From positions 992,001-1,056,000 of the forward strand of contig JAPWGK010000002.1 in the NCBI GenBank assembly GCA_029641185.1: 64,000 nucleotides of DNA, given 5' to 3'. The notes beneath the pieces were generated by a model. That model saw only the letters and a list, made by a program, of their open reading frames with translations, was not told the DNA's origin and did no database searches. Within the stretch, counting starts at the first letter, position 1, and the number at the start of each line of letters is the position of its first letter. Of this stretch, positions 12,714-24,196 are shown in pieces. The translations under genes were made by a program, and so were the position numbers. Origin of the DNA: Pseudofabraea citricarpa (taxonomy: Eukaryota > Ascomycota > Leotiomycetes > Helotiales > Dermateaceae).

Positions 12714-14056
12714 ATGTTTAGCGCTCCTTGGATTTGTCGAAGATGCCTAACTGCATCTTTGAGGCCGAGTAAGAGGCAGTTCCTCCGATATGCAAGCACT
12801 GGTACGAAACCCAATTGCTATTCTGAACGCTCCAAAAATAATCTGATGTGGTTGTAGCTAGCAGCAATGGCATCTTCTCACCAGCGCTGCTCGCAAGAGC
12901 GCGTTCAATGGCCCTAGAACATGATCGGTTGAGTAAAGAAACCTCTGAAAGCTTCGATGCGAAGATTGCGAAACGGATTGGCGAGTTGCATGGAGTAACT
13001 ACGGCGCTGAAGGAATGGGAAGATACGCAAGACTCACTTCGTGAGCTCAATGCGCTTCTTAAGGATCCCACGACGGACGAGGAACTGCGCGAGCTCGCGG
13101 TGGAGGACCTAGCTACGACGGCGACACAATTAGAGGCTCTTTCGCAGAACCTGGCGACTTCTTTGACGCCCAAGCATCCTTTCGCAGACCTACCATGCCT
13201 GATGGAAATCCGGCCTGGAGTAGGAGGTGGCGAGGCGGCGCTATTCGCAGGAGACCTCCTGCGCATGTATAGGCAGTATTGCTCGCGGAAGGACTACCGA
13301 GTATCTATACTGAAGTACGAGACTGCGGATGGGGAGAGTGGTTCCGGCGGGGAAGCACCATTGTCGGAAGCCATTCTGGAGATCGAAAGTGCGGGGGCAT
13401 ACGGCGACATGCGCACAGAAGCAGGCGTACATCGAGTACAGCGGGTTCCAGCAACGGAGAAGCAGGGTCGTACACATACAAGTGCTGTTAGTGTCCTGAT
13501 CCTGCCCAGTATTCCAGCATCTGGTAGCGAAGGTCAGGATATCACCGACGCAGATCTGAATGATCCCACCAGTGACTACTACGTCAGTCCAGCCGATGTC
13601 CGTACAGATGTGATGAGGGCACGAGGTGCTGGAGGCCAGCATGTCAATACTACCGATTCAGCCATCCGTTTGACACATATACCGACCAATACCGTGGTCA
13701 GCATGCAAGATTCCCGCTCGCAGCACCAAAATCGTGCAAAGGCATGGCAGATCCTGCGGTCGAAGATCGCACAAGGAAAGCGAGAAGCACGAGAGGAAGA
13801 GCAGGTCAAAGTGCGGAACTCCATCGGAGCTTCCAAGATGGGCCGAGGAGACAAGGTTCGGACTTACAATTGGGGTCAGCAGAGAGTCACCGATCACCGG
13901 AGTGGTTTGAGCGTTCATAACCTAAATGATGTTATGGATGGCGGTGATGACCTGGATAAGATCATGGATAGCGTCAAGAGCTGGCTGGCTGAGAAGGAGA
14001 TCGAAGAGATGATTGCGGACGAAAGTGCAGTTGTACAAACAAAAAAAGCAAAGTAA
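12714..14056 (+). CDS. MRF1: Mitochondrial peptide chain release factor 1
   Basis: A class I release factor that reads UAA/UAG on mitochondrial ribosomes and triggers peptidyl-tRNA hydrolysis. Exons 12714-12801 and 12858-14056, 428 aa. The N-terminus (MFSAPWICRRCLTASLRPSK) is basic and lacks acids, as expected for mitochondrial import. A helical domain is followed by MEIRPGVGGGEAALFAGDLL and AGVHRVQRVPATE of the RF-1 family, and the catalytic GGQ loop ARGAGGQHVN at about residue 287. The later block KMGRGDKVRTYN fits RF1/RF2 proteins. The splice joins ...RYAST to ASSNGIF in frame. Promoter shared with the gamma-glutamyltransferase gene; the 3' end converges on the sedolisin gene. Confidence 0.95.
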
Positions 14057-14853
14057 AATTTAGAGCTTATGTATACCATTGTAGAATAGTGACTTATAAT
14101 TGTATATGTATTTAAAGATGTACTGCTTTGTAAAGTGGCCATGTAGCTATCAAGCCAGACGCTCGAAATGCAAGACTCCCCAAGTTTCGAGACACCCTTT
14201 GATTTGAGGTACTTGGTCTCAGCTGGGTGAAAATCTTGCAAGGCTTTAATGGATATAGAAATCTTTTTCTATTCAGATTACCTGTTCACAGTAGAGAGAG
14301 CGCTGTCGGTTGGCTGTGTTATTTTCCTATCGCTTACTGCAATGAGTAACCAACCACATAGGGTAGGTACATACCTCCTCAACATATAACGAGAACAAAA
14401 GCAAAACACGTCAAAGCTCAACACGGCACGAGAAACTAGCAAGAAACCAAAAGCATCACAGCTGACGAGCAATGGTTAAACTAGGTAACTTGGACATACT
14501 GTTGGACCAAAGTTCAGCGAAGTCTTTGCTTTCTGTGAACAATAGGAGTGAAGTGAGATAAATCCTTATAGTCTCTTTCGTACTCAACGATTAAATCAAT
14601 GTACGGGAGTGATTGATATCCACGCGGGTTTGCTTGTCTATTTCTTTTTATTGGCAGGAGAATATGTTGTTATTCTTATCAATATATAAATGCTCGTGAA
14701 TTTTGACTTCTTTTGATCCATTTTTTCCATCACTCAGCATACCTAAAGACTTAAGGTGCTGTTCACAGGGTTGGTCGGAGAGGATAACGAGTCAAATTCT
14801 TGATTACAGCTACAGATTTGACTATGTGTACTGTTATAGCAACCTCGCTGACT
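14057..14853. other. Convergent spacer MRF1 / sedolisin
   Basis: About 800 bp of A/T-rich DNA between two gene 3' ends. It contains short open frames but none with protein-like conservation. I see no repeat or RNA gene. Confidence 0.55.
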
Positions 14854-17079
14854 CTACTTCTTTCCAATATGGCCTAACGCCTTGCCGCCACTTAGTTTCA
14901 ATAGCTCCTCGAAATCAGGGGTACCCAAACCCGTCACAGGGTCCCAACCAGTCGTAGCGTTCCAACTGGCATAGGGCACGAAGGGCGTGGGAAGCCCAGA
15001 GTAGACATCTCTGCCTGTGCAGCCAGTAGACCCGCCATTCACGATATCAGTAAGTCCCTTCTTGCCGACAGAGTAGAGCCACGGGTTAAGGAACCCGAGA
15101 GGCTTCTGGTTTGCCGATAGACGGGCGTTGTTGAGGAGGGATACGATGGCTGCAAAGGTTGGTGCGGATGCACTATGAAAAAGTGGTTAGCTGGATTATA
15201 ATCATATGTTCTTCCTGGAGATTGTGCTTACCTTGTGCCACCGACCAGGATATCGCCGAGCGCGAGAGTCGTGGTGTTCTTGTCAACAACATGGAAGCGG
15301 TAACCTTGAGCTGCAACGTCAGGGAATCCACGACCAGCTGGGTTGTAAAGTCCATCCCATCGGTCGCCTAGAATATCTAGATACTCGGCGACAGCTGTTT
15401 CTTGATATGCTGGCCGGGGGAAACGATCACTGAATCCTCCCGAGGAGAAGTAGATAGCTCTCTCTGGCTGTACGCGATAAGTGCCTCCAACTGAGGTGAC
15501 ATACGGGCAGGCAGCTGGGAAGATTGGTAGGAAGCGAGTGGTATTCTTGCCATCATTGGTTTGGCATGCAGATCCCACGCCAGTGTCTCCGGAGGAAAAG
15601 AGGACAGAAACTCCTCTTAGTCCAAGTTGTCCGAACATGTTGCACACTGTTCTTGAGTATGCTTCTGGGACGGACTGCTCATCCTCACCATAGGAAGTTG
15701 TGAGTGTCTGAGGTAACTCATCATCTGGAACCTTTATAAGATAGTTCAAGAAGTCCAAGTATGGCTCGTTCTGGTTATCTTCGAGATTTGGTTGATCAAG
15801 GTCCGGAACAAGCTCACCTAGACCTCCCACACTGTAATAGTTGATGTTCGTCTCGTAGGCAATGGAGGCTGCATATTGAATGTCAAGATTTGCCTCAACA
15901 TCGTTATCTACGATGTCATCCTGTGTATCCAATCCACCTATAAAATATTAGCTTTTGTTCTCGTTGGTGCATAGATCTACATACCGTTGACGAGAACATA
16001 AGAGAAGTTCTGGCTAACAGCATATGGCGCATATGTTTCCAAGAATTTATCCAAGGCGTCATATTTGGCATATTGCTTCAGATATCCACTGACTCCAAAC
16101 AGAGAACCGCATTCTGGGTCTGCCACGTAATCTCCAATGTTGTACAGAGCTCGGAGACACTCCGGTGTGATGGTTGCATTACAAGCAGTTACGTTTAGAG
16201 AAGTACTTGGGATATCAGACGCCTTCGGGATATTAAGTGCTGGCTCTGTCTCGAATACAGCATTTGTCTGCGGACGATATTGACCAAATCTTGTCGTTGG
16301 CTGAATCATGGTAATGTGGGACGAGACATTCTGTGGCACAGAGTAATACAAGGTCCGTATCTTCTTCGCTGACTTGTCAGTTGTCTTCGCATAGTAGTAA
16401 AACTTGGTATCCATCATAGCTTCCGCAGTCGCCACAGTGGTGTAGAAGTTGATCCATTCTCCATCATTGTCAATATCAGACTCGGCTACACCTGACTCCT
16501 GCAACCAGCTGAGCACGGCATCGGTAGATTCGTCCCTTGGTTTGATCAAAGCTTTGATTTCTTCTCGCTTCAGGTGCATTCCATATTGAGAGTGATCTGG
16601 AGTCGAGATATCATACAGAGTTTGCTCGAAGAGGTCATGGTTTGGTTGTTCGAGTGCAATCCGGAGATGGAAGCGAGTATCCGGATTCGGCCTGCCAACC
16701 TGAGTCCTGTAAAGTGTCAGTACTTCTTGGTCTGAAATTTCGGTGCCGTGTTATAGCCCAGAATTTGACACTGAAGACGAGACATGTACGCGAGGGAAGA
16801 AAAAGTTAGCCGGTTGGAAATATGATTTAGCCAATTGAGTTGGATTGCCCAAATGAATTTTGTCAACACCAAGCGAACCGACCAACTTTTTCGTCCTCGG
16901 TGTAATATGTTGATGAAGTAATCAAACTCCTGACACACGCAAATCGAGCAAACACTTGAACTCTAGATCAGAATTACTTACCATCCTTGAGGGACACCGC
17001 GTAATGACTCAAAAACATTTGACGTGCTGAAGGCAGCCACTGTTCTGAGAACAGTGACTAGACCGATCAATGAACGCAT
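14854..17079 (-). CDS. Secreted sedolisin-family (S53) tripeptidyl peptidase
   Basis: An acid-acting serine-carboxyl peptidase, probably secreted, that releases tripeptides or cleaves internally. Exons are 17079-16982, 16706-15985, 15937-15232 and 15172-14854, 614 aa. The signal peptide is [18 protein letters not shown]. The activation prodomain follows ([21 protein letters not shown]). The catalytic Glu and Asp lie in EANLDIQYA, the oxyanion Asp in SSGDTGVGS, and the nucleophile Ser in [12 protein letters not shown], which is completed only by the last splice (Ser at about residue 510). The Ca-site region near the C-terminus is [15 protein letters not shown]. Several NxT/S sequons are present. 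The first intron is 275 nt. A TATA-like box lies 156-161 bp upstream of the ATG. Likely an extracellular nutrient or pathogenicity protease regulated by pH or nitrogen (inference). Confidence 0.93.
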
Positions 17080-17234
17080 ATTTGACCCGATGAATGTCAA
17101 TGGAGAGACAATTGGTGAAGGCAATCGGTTGATCCGTAACCCTGCCGTGAGTGAAGTCAAAAACAAATGCTTCGAGGCACGAGAGGAAGAACGAGCGAGA
17201 AAGCTGCTCGAACCATTGTGCCAGTCATCCGGCC

Positions 17235-17240
17235 TATATA
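17235..17240 (-). promoter_or_regulatory. TATA-like box of the sedolisin gene
   Basis: The sequence TATATA sits about 156 bp upstream of the sedolisin ATG, a plausible distance for a fungal core promoter of a strongly induced secreted enzyme. No transcript start is known, so this is only a candidate. Confidence 0.35.
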
Positions 17241-18285
17241 GTCACTGCATGTAAATTGCCTCCACGCCATTTGTACCTTCAAAGAGGGGCACAGCATCAG
17301 CGATAGACTCCGCATTCTGTGTTTATCAATAAGCATGCATATAGATGCTGGTACTTGAACGAAGATGGAAGGCGGTTCTCGTGTAGATCGTGTAGCCGTT
17401 CGGCATGAGATGAGCAGCAAGCCAATCAGACAGGAGGAGAGAGCGTTTCTAAATGACGGCGTCATAACTCACTTTCCAGGTAGCACGACACACGGTTGTC
17501 CTTCCTGAAGAGGCAAGTTGAATGTTCGGTGTCTAGTTGGTCGGGTATCGGGCTCAGGAACAGGCGAGGATCGACGAGCTCATTCTCTTTGATTAGCCTG
17601 AGTCAAGAGCTGTATACGCTGACTGCATGACGCTGGTCCACCTGGGAATAATCCAACAGCTGTCAGAAGCTATGGCCGACTCAAGCCTTCACAATGCCTT
17701 CATTGTCCTTCTCTCTCTCTTGGAGGACGCGCCAACGGTGCATCACAAGGCTTGATCACGAAAACAAGATTTGGCCAAGGCGCGGTACATCTGCTCGCGC
17801 TCGGTAGATAAGGCCAGGGGCGGTGAGTTATAAACCCAGGAGATGGAGATTGCAGTGGGGATGGGGGGTGCAGTCGTTGCCGTTGGAGTTGTGCGCACGA
17901 CATTGCCATCCGAAGGGCAGAAAATGATTCGTTCCCAGAACATATTCGCCGAAGAAGAATAAGAAGAAGGTTTCCCTCGTAAGGAGTAGCCTATTGAGCA
18001 AGATCAGACCTTCCCGAGCACGCCATGCTGACCGGATCACGTGTAGCAGCCTTCATCCTACAGAGGAGATGGATGTACTTTCTTCTTCGCCGTACTGTAA
18101 ATGGATTGCGTTTCAAAACCGCAGAACCACAGAATAAGCTTGTATACAGTAAAGCATCGTCCACACGGAGATGTAGGTTTTGGATGTTCGCGTATCTATC
18201 TTTCCGGTAGAGCTTAATTATCGTTTGCTGTGGCTTAAACGGCTTTGCTTTTTGGCGAGGCTCGGGTGTGTATCTTTTGCTTCTA

Positions 18286-18307
18286 TCTCTCTCTCTCTCT
18301 CTCTCTC
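18286..18307 (+). repeat. TC dinucleotide run in the LMW-PTP leader
   Basis: A pure TC repeat about 45 nt upstream of the ATG, probably within the 5' leader. Pyrimidine runs at this position are frequent in filamentous ascomycete promoters. Confidence 0.8.
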
Positions 18308-18352
18308 ATCACATCTTCAAGACAGCAACTTGATCCGCAAGAACATCCAGCC

Positions 18353-18893
18353 ATGGCGTCAGACTCCGTATCTGTCTTGTTTGTCTGCTTGGGCAACATC
18401 TGTCGATCAACCATGGCAGAGGGCATCTTCAGATCTCTCACCTCCAAGCCACCTTATCAAACAAAGATTAGTCACGTGGATTCTTGCGGTACCGGTGCAT
18501 ACCACCAAGGAGCAGATCCGGACTCACGGACGATGGCAACGCTCAAAGCCAACGGCATCAAGGACTATGTGCATTCAGCACGCAAGGTCGGTTGTAGCCT
18601 TGTTGCCAGAGCTACATGCTGATTCCTTTTAGGTCAAGACATCGGACTTTGAGAACTTTGACTACATCTTTGCTATGGACACAGACAACCTAAGCGACCT
18701 CAAGAGACTGCAGCAGCGGGCTGGTGGGAAGGCCAAGGTCATGTTGTTCGGCGAGTTCTCAGGCAGTAAGCGAAAGGAGGAGATCGATGACCCATACTAC
18801 GGTGGTCCTGGGGGCTTCACGGCCGCATACGAGCAGGCCGTAAGGTTCTCGCAGAACTTCTTGAAAGAAACATTTCCGGATATCGAGGCATGA
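18353..18893 (+). CDS. Low-molecular-weight protein tyrosine phosphatase
   Basis: A small cytosolic phosphatase acting on phosphotyrosine, homologous to yeast Ltp1 and fission yeast Stp1. Exons 18353-18586 and 18633-18893, 164 aa, the standard size. The P-loop CLGNICRS (Cys12, Arg18) stands near the N-terminus, and the general-acid loop DPYYGG (Asp131) near the C-terminus. The core block SCGTGAYHQGADPDSRT is typical. The intron starts GTCGGT, another donor with G at position 4. Start chosen at the first ATG with the usual spacing to the P-loop. Substrates cannot be inferred. Confidence 0.95.
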
Positions 18894-20215
18894 AGCGTAA
18901 AGCTTCGTGGTCCGGAAAGGAAGTAGGTAGGTACAGCAGGAAGTTCGACGATGGTGACGACGCGTGGAGGCTGAGAAGCACGAAGGATTACTGCTTGACT
19001 AGCTATTACGCCTGGTTGCTTAGGTACCTATGGAGGTATCTCTGCCTTGAACGACGAGGCAAGAGCTGAAGACTCAAGCACATGCCTTAAGGTTTTTAGA
19101 GCACACTAGGATTGGTCAACCTTTGCAGCGTATGTCATTTTGTCGAAACAGAATGAAGATGGTCTTCACTCAGTGCATACCATGGCCCTGCCAAATCCTG
19201 TTTTCCCGTGCTCACAAGTTTTGCATGACAGTGAAATGCCGCATACTAAGCACTACGTACAATAACAGCTCTACGAGTACTGTAAGTATCGTGATTGTAC
19301 TGTACTGTAACAAGCACTGTCAACGGCTTTGGATCGATTCATGGCCTTGCATAGCCCTCTTTCTTGAGGCGGGGTCTAAGCATTGCATCCGAAGCTCAAT
19401 TCAGCTCGTCCAGGACACGAACCGCCCAACCAGGTGTTTCTCGACGAATTGACAATAGACGATGACGCAGGAAACCCATAAGGAACGCTTAGTATGAAGC
19501 CGTGGAAGCATTGTACTGTATGTAAATGGCCGCGTGATACGACCGGACGGCTACAACCAACACAGCCTCACCTGCGGGTGGCTTGCGAGAGCGCTGTCAT
19601 TGGACAAGTGGCTTTATCAAACCGGGGCGCATGCGATTGATCGTCTATTTCGGTCGTCGACCCAGGAACCGCTGAGGATCTGCCAGGAAACCCAGAAGGT
19701 CGAAGCAAACAATTGCCTCTTGTCTTCTGTACTGCAACAACCTCTCTCTCTCTCTCTCTCTCGAAGGAAAAACAAGGGAAAATACAGCACCGAGACGAGA
19801 CGTCTCTTCCACTCTGCCACAATCCTGCCGCAACCCTCGCCATATTCATCTCATCCTGAGCTGCCATCGCTGCTGACCACGGTGCCATTTGGATCATTTG
19901 AAACACTGCCTTGGCAACCGGGCGTATTTACTCCCCCTGCGCGTCCATATTACGACCTTCGAATTCGTGGCCTTGGTCCTTTACTCTGAAACAACACCTT
20001 CCCTGCCTGCGAGCATCATCACATCCAGCACCATATTTCTCTCGAATCTTGCTTCATTCTAGCTGTCACGTAGCAATAGGGGCTAATCTGCGCATATTGC
20101 TACTGGAACACTGGAATCTCGATTCTGATACTGGGCACATTCCCATCTGCAGCCCCGTTCAAGAACGCTGCTCCCGACCGCTGCGTGGAACTCTACCTAG
20201 AACCCCACCAGCAGA
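18894..20215. promoter_or_regulatory. Upstream region of the chitin synthase gene
   Basis: About 1.3 kb between the phosphatase stop and the proposed chitin synthase ATG. A CT dinucleotide run lies at about 19742-19762, probably near the transcription start or in the leader. Frames of about 110-150 aa occur on both strands around 19530-20230 but have no recognisable domain. Confidence 0.5.
19742..19762 (+). repeat. CT dinucleotide run upstream of chitin synthase
   Basis: A near-perfect CT repeat about 450 nt upstream of the proposed start codon. A likely core-promoter pyrimidine tract. Confidence 0.8.
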
Positions 20216-23200
20216 ATGTCGTATAATCGTCTAGGTACGTTCCCTCCGTTCGTTTGCAAATCCTTTTACACAGGCTCCATCTTCGAGTTGACCGTGGTGC
20301 TTGGTCTGCTGCGCATTTCCTCTACGCCATCTGTTGAACTTTGACCACACTTTTACCCAGACAAGGTCTATCTGCCTGGCGCACTAAAGCTTCCTTGATG
20401 CGATATTGATAGCAACACTTTTTGCCTCCTGCTTAGTACGGGAAAAGTGTGCCATCAGTCGTCGGTGTTGCAAGCTCTTGCGACTTGACTTCCATCCATC
20501 AGTCTTCTGACCGTCTTCAACCTCTAGATCATCCCGGCCAAGGCCAGCAAGACGAATACTACAGTATGGACAATCGAAACCCTCGAGTGCCGTCGCCTGG
20601 CCATCCAGCACAGCATGGCTATCAACTAGAAGATGCACCGTCGCCGTATGGAAGACCGGGACCAGGCACGCCGATGTCCATGGCTGGATCTGGATACTCG
20701 CAGCATAACCTCGAGATCCCAATGGGTCCAGGAAGGCTAGGTACGCCGAGTGACCGGTTGCAGGCACAACCTACAGTAAGCTTTGTCGTTGGCATGAGGC
20801 ACCAATGACTATGCTAACCACAAGTAGTACTCTGTTGAGAACATTAACAACTCATATGGCCACAATGAGGAATATGAGCAGCATTATCCCCTCGACGCAA
20901 ACCACAACTACCAACAAGATTACGCGATTAACCCTCAAGCTCATCATGATGCCTACTACCAACCTCCATACCAACCCACACCACACGAGGAACACCCTCT
21001 CCAGAACTACCCCACCAACAATGAATACTATGAAGGAGATGATGACCATCACCCGATTCTACAACCTCAAGACGCAGGACCCTACGGGCCCGATCCTCAC
21101 AATTTAGACAATGATCAAGAGTACAAGGATTACGAGGGAGCAGGTGCACCAGCACATACACCCAGCCCTGGGCCCGGTCTCAGGAGATGGAAGACGGTCA
21201 AGGAAGTGCAACTGTTCAATGGCAATCTCGTCCTCGATTGTCCTATCCCCCCAAAGCTTCTGAACCAGGTTCCACACGCGCAGCCTCCGGAACGTGATGA
21301 GTTTACTCATATGAGATACTCTGCCGCGACCTGCGACCCTGGAGAATTCTTCGAAGAGCGTTTCACACTGCGTCAAAGGCTATTCGCGAAACCTCGTCAT
21401 ACGGAGTTGTTCATTGTAGTTACCATGTATAATGAAGACGACGTTCTATTCGCTCGAACGATGAGCGGTGTATTCAAGAACATTGAGTACATGTGCTCGA
21501 GGAAAGATAGCAAGACGTGGGGCAAAGACGCATGGAAGAAGATTGTGGTTTGTGTGGTCAGTGATGGTCGTGCCAAGATCAATCCAAGAACCAGAGCTGT
21601 TTTAGCAGGAATGGGTGTCTATCAGGATGGAATTGCCAAGCAGCAAGTCAATGGGAAGGACGTGACGGCACACATTTACGAATATACAACCCAGGTCAGC
21701 ATTTCGGTGAAGAAGGATGTTGTCGAGCTCCGACCAAAGCAACAACCAGTCCAGATGCTCTTCTGCTTGAAGGAAAAGAATCAGAAGAAGATTAACTCCC
21801 ACAGATGGTTTTTCTCGGCCTTTGGACGAGTTCTGGATCCGAATATTTGCGTTCTTATCGATGCGGGTACAAAGCCAGGAAGGGACTCTATTTACCATCT
21901 TTGGAAAGCCTTTGATTTGGAACCTATGTGCGGAGGAGCCTGTGGAGAGATCAAAGCAATGCTCGGCCCGGGCGGCAAGAACCTGATGAATCCCCTTGTT
22001 GCAACCCAGAATTTCGAATACAAGATGAGTAATATTCTCGACAAACCGTTAGAATCAGCTTTCGGATTTATTACCGTCTTGCCTGGTGCTTTCTCTGCAT
22101 ATCGTTATGTGGCGCTCCAAAACGACAAGGCTGGAAATGGACCACTCGAGAAGTACTTTGCAGGCGAGAAGATGCATGGTGCCAACGCTGGTATTTTCAC
22201 CGCCAACATGTATCTTGCAGAGGATCGTATCCTCTGTTTCGAGTTGGTTTCAAAACGCAACTGTCATTGGATCCTACAATACGTCAAATCTGCTACCGGA
22301 GAAACCGATGTGCCTGATACTATGTCCGAGTTGATCCTGCAAAGACGTAGATGGTTGAACGGAAGTTTTTTCGCCGCGGTTTACTCTCTGGCTCATTTCT
22401 ATCAATTATTCCGAAGCGACCACAGCTTTTTACGAAAGTTTATGTTCTTGATTGAGTTCATATACCAAACAATTTCTATGATCTTTGCATGGTTCGGAAT
22501 TGGTAACTTCTTCCTGGTTTTCCACATCTTGACTAGTTCACTTGGTAGCGATGATTTGCTCAGCACTACAGGAAAGATCCTGGGGGTTGTTTTTGAATGG
22601 TTGTATTTGTTTACACTGTTGACTTGCTTTATTTTGGCTTTGGGCAATCGACCGCAAGGATCGAATTTTGCTTACATGTCTATGGTTTATTTCTGGGTCT
22701 TCATCATGGCGTAAGTTACATTCCATAGTATTACGTTACCTAAGCTAATACCGCACAGATACCTAATGTTTGCTTCGATCTTTATCACGGTCAAGTCTAT
22801 CCAGTCCGAGCTTGCTACGGAAGGCTTTGAATGGCAAGACATCTTCCAAAACCAGATCTTCTACACCTTGATTATCTCTTTGGCATCAACCTACGTACTT
22901 TGGTTTGTGGTATCATTCCTCTTCTTCGACCCATGGCACATGTTCACGTCATTCTTACAATACCTCGCTCTTACACCTACCTATATCAACATTCTCAACG
23001 TGTATGCCTTCTGCAATACCCACGATATTACTTGGGGTACCAAGGGTGACGACAAGGCTGAGAAGCTGTCATCTGTTACTCTTAAGCCAGGTGGCAAGGT
23101 GGACGTTAATATTCCTACCGACGATGGCGACCTGAACGCTCAGTACGAAGCTGAGATGCGCAAGATTGTTTCAAAGGCACCAGAAGAGAAGCGCGAGTTC

Positions 23201-23458
23201 TCTCCTAGTGAGATACAGGAAGATTACTACAAGGGATTCAGATCTCGAGTTGTTATTTTCTGGCTCATGTCCAACTTTGCACTGGTCGCCGTTGTGCTCA
23301 GCACTGCTGGATTAGACCGTCTTTCCACAACAACCAACGATACGCAGAGGAGTACCATCTATCTTCTCGTCGTACTGTGGTCTGTTGCCGGTTTGTCGGC
23401 ATTCAAATTTATAGGTGCCATGTGGTTCCTAATTGTACGGATGTTTAGAGGCGTTTAG
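20216..23458 (+). CDS. Chitin synthase, probably class III
   Basis: A membrane glycosyltransferase (GT2) that polymerises UDP-GlcNAc into chitin at hyphal tips and septa. Proposed exons are 20216-20234, 20528-20775, 20828-22710 and 22759-23458, 949 aa. The 19-nt first exon encodes MSYNRL and splices to [16 protein letters not shown]; if this is wrong, the ATG at 20566 gives a shorter N-terminus. A hydrophilic Pro/Tyr/His-rich N-terminal region precedes the catalytic core. The core has [40 protein letters not shown], the acceptor motif AEDRI and the processivity motif LQRRRW. Several membrane segments follow from about [16 protein letters not shown] to the end. Class III is suggested by the N-terminal core wording, recalled from aspergillus ChsB/ChsG-type enzymes; class I/II is the alternative. 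Confidence 0.93.
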
Positions 23459-23850
23459 TTTCCGACTTGGGGTTTCTATTTTCATGATTGATTCGGGAGT
23501 TTTTCTCTATACATACCACCAATACCTGTCTATGTATTATTTTGCATTCAACTGTGTTGACCATATTTGAACGACGTCCCTAATCATTCCTACGTCACGA
23601 CACGAGGAGTCTTTACGAGCTTCACGATCTGGATTCAGTGTGTATCTTGTTTTTTCCCAGTATATGTTTTGCGATTTTGTCTTTTGTCTTCTCTCATTGG
23701 CAAGGAGCTCGACGGAGAGGAGAGAATGAGAGAATGAGAGAACGAGAGAAGGCCATGACAGGCACGATGTGATATGATGATTTGTTTGATACCTTGGCAA
23801 GGCGGCGTTAACTTACCTATACGCCATTCCGTTGCTGAGAAGGGAGGCTT

Positions 23851-23900
23851 GGGTTTGCAGTTTGCAGTTTGGGGTTTGAGGTTTGAAGTCTGAAGTTTTG
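23851..23900. repeat. GTTTG-based imperfect tandem repeat
   Basis: Short units of the form GTTTGCAGTTT and GTTTGAGGTTTGAAG follow one another over about 50 bp. This looks like slippage-type low-complexity DNA in a 3' spacer. Confidence 0.7.
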
Positions 23901-24052
23901 TATGTACCTTACCTTATGTACCTAGGTAGTCACTCGCTCTCTCTTTGGGGGAGATGAGAAATATAAATGCATCCGAACTTCATGAATAAGAAAAGACTTT
24001 GGCGTTCTGAGTTTGAAAACAGCATGTTGTGAGATCTTAAAAGGAGAACGCG

Positions 24053-24090
24053 CGAGAGAGAGGGGGGGAGAGAGAGAGAGAGAGAGAAAG
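24053..24090. repeat. GA-rich microsatellite
   Basis: A GA dinucleotide run interrupted by a G tract, about 110 nt beyond the SLY1 stop. Likely polymorphic in length. Confidence 0.8.
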
Positions 24091-24196
24091 GCACTTCATT
24101 AAGTAAGCATCAGTATCTTGGTATTTTACATTTGCTGTTTTTAGTAGTCGAGGAATGAGGAAGTACCTCTCATTAACTAGATAGTTCTCTACCTAC

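Larger units (their letters stand above)
17080..18352. promoter_or_regulatory. Divergent spacer sedolisin / LMW-PTP
   Basis: About 1.3 kb between divergent starts. It contains the TATA-like site near 17235 and a TC dinucleotide run (about 18286-18307) just before the phosphatase ATG. The remaining open frames look like chance. Confidence 0.5.
23459..24196. other. Convergent spacer chitin synthase / SLY1
   Basis: It holds the 3' flanks of both genes. Repeats dominate: GAGAATGA-type repeats near 23714-23751, GTTTGCA/GTTTGAG repeats at about 23851-23900, and a GA run at about 24053-24090. No gene is seen. Confidence 0.6.

Noticed and set aside
19534..20234. Frames of 100-150 codons upstream of chitin synthase
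   Set aside because: Leader-like sequence with CT repeats, overlapping frames on both strands and no domain.
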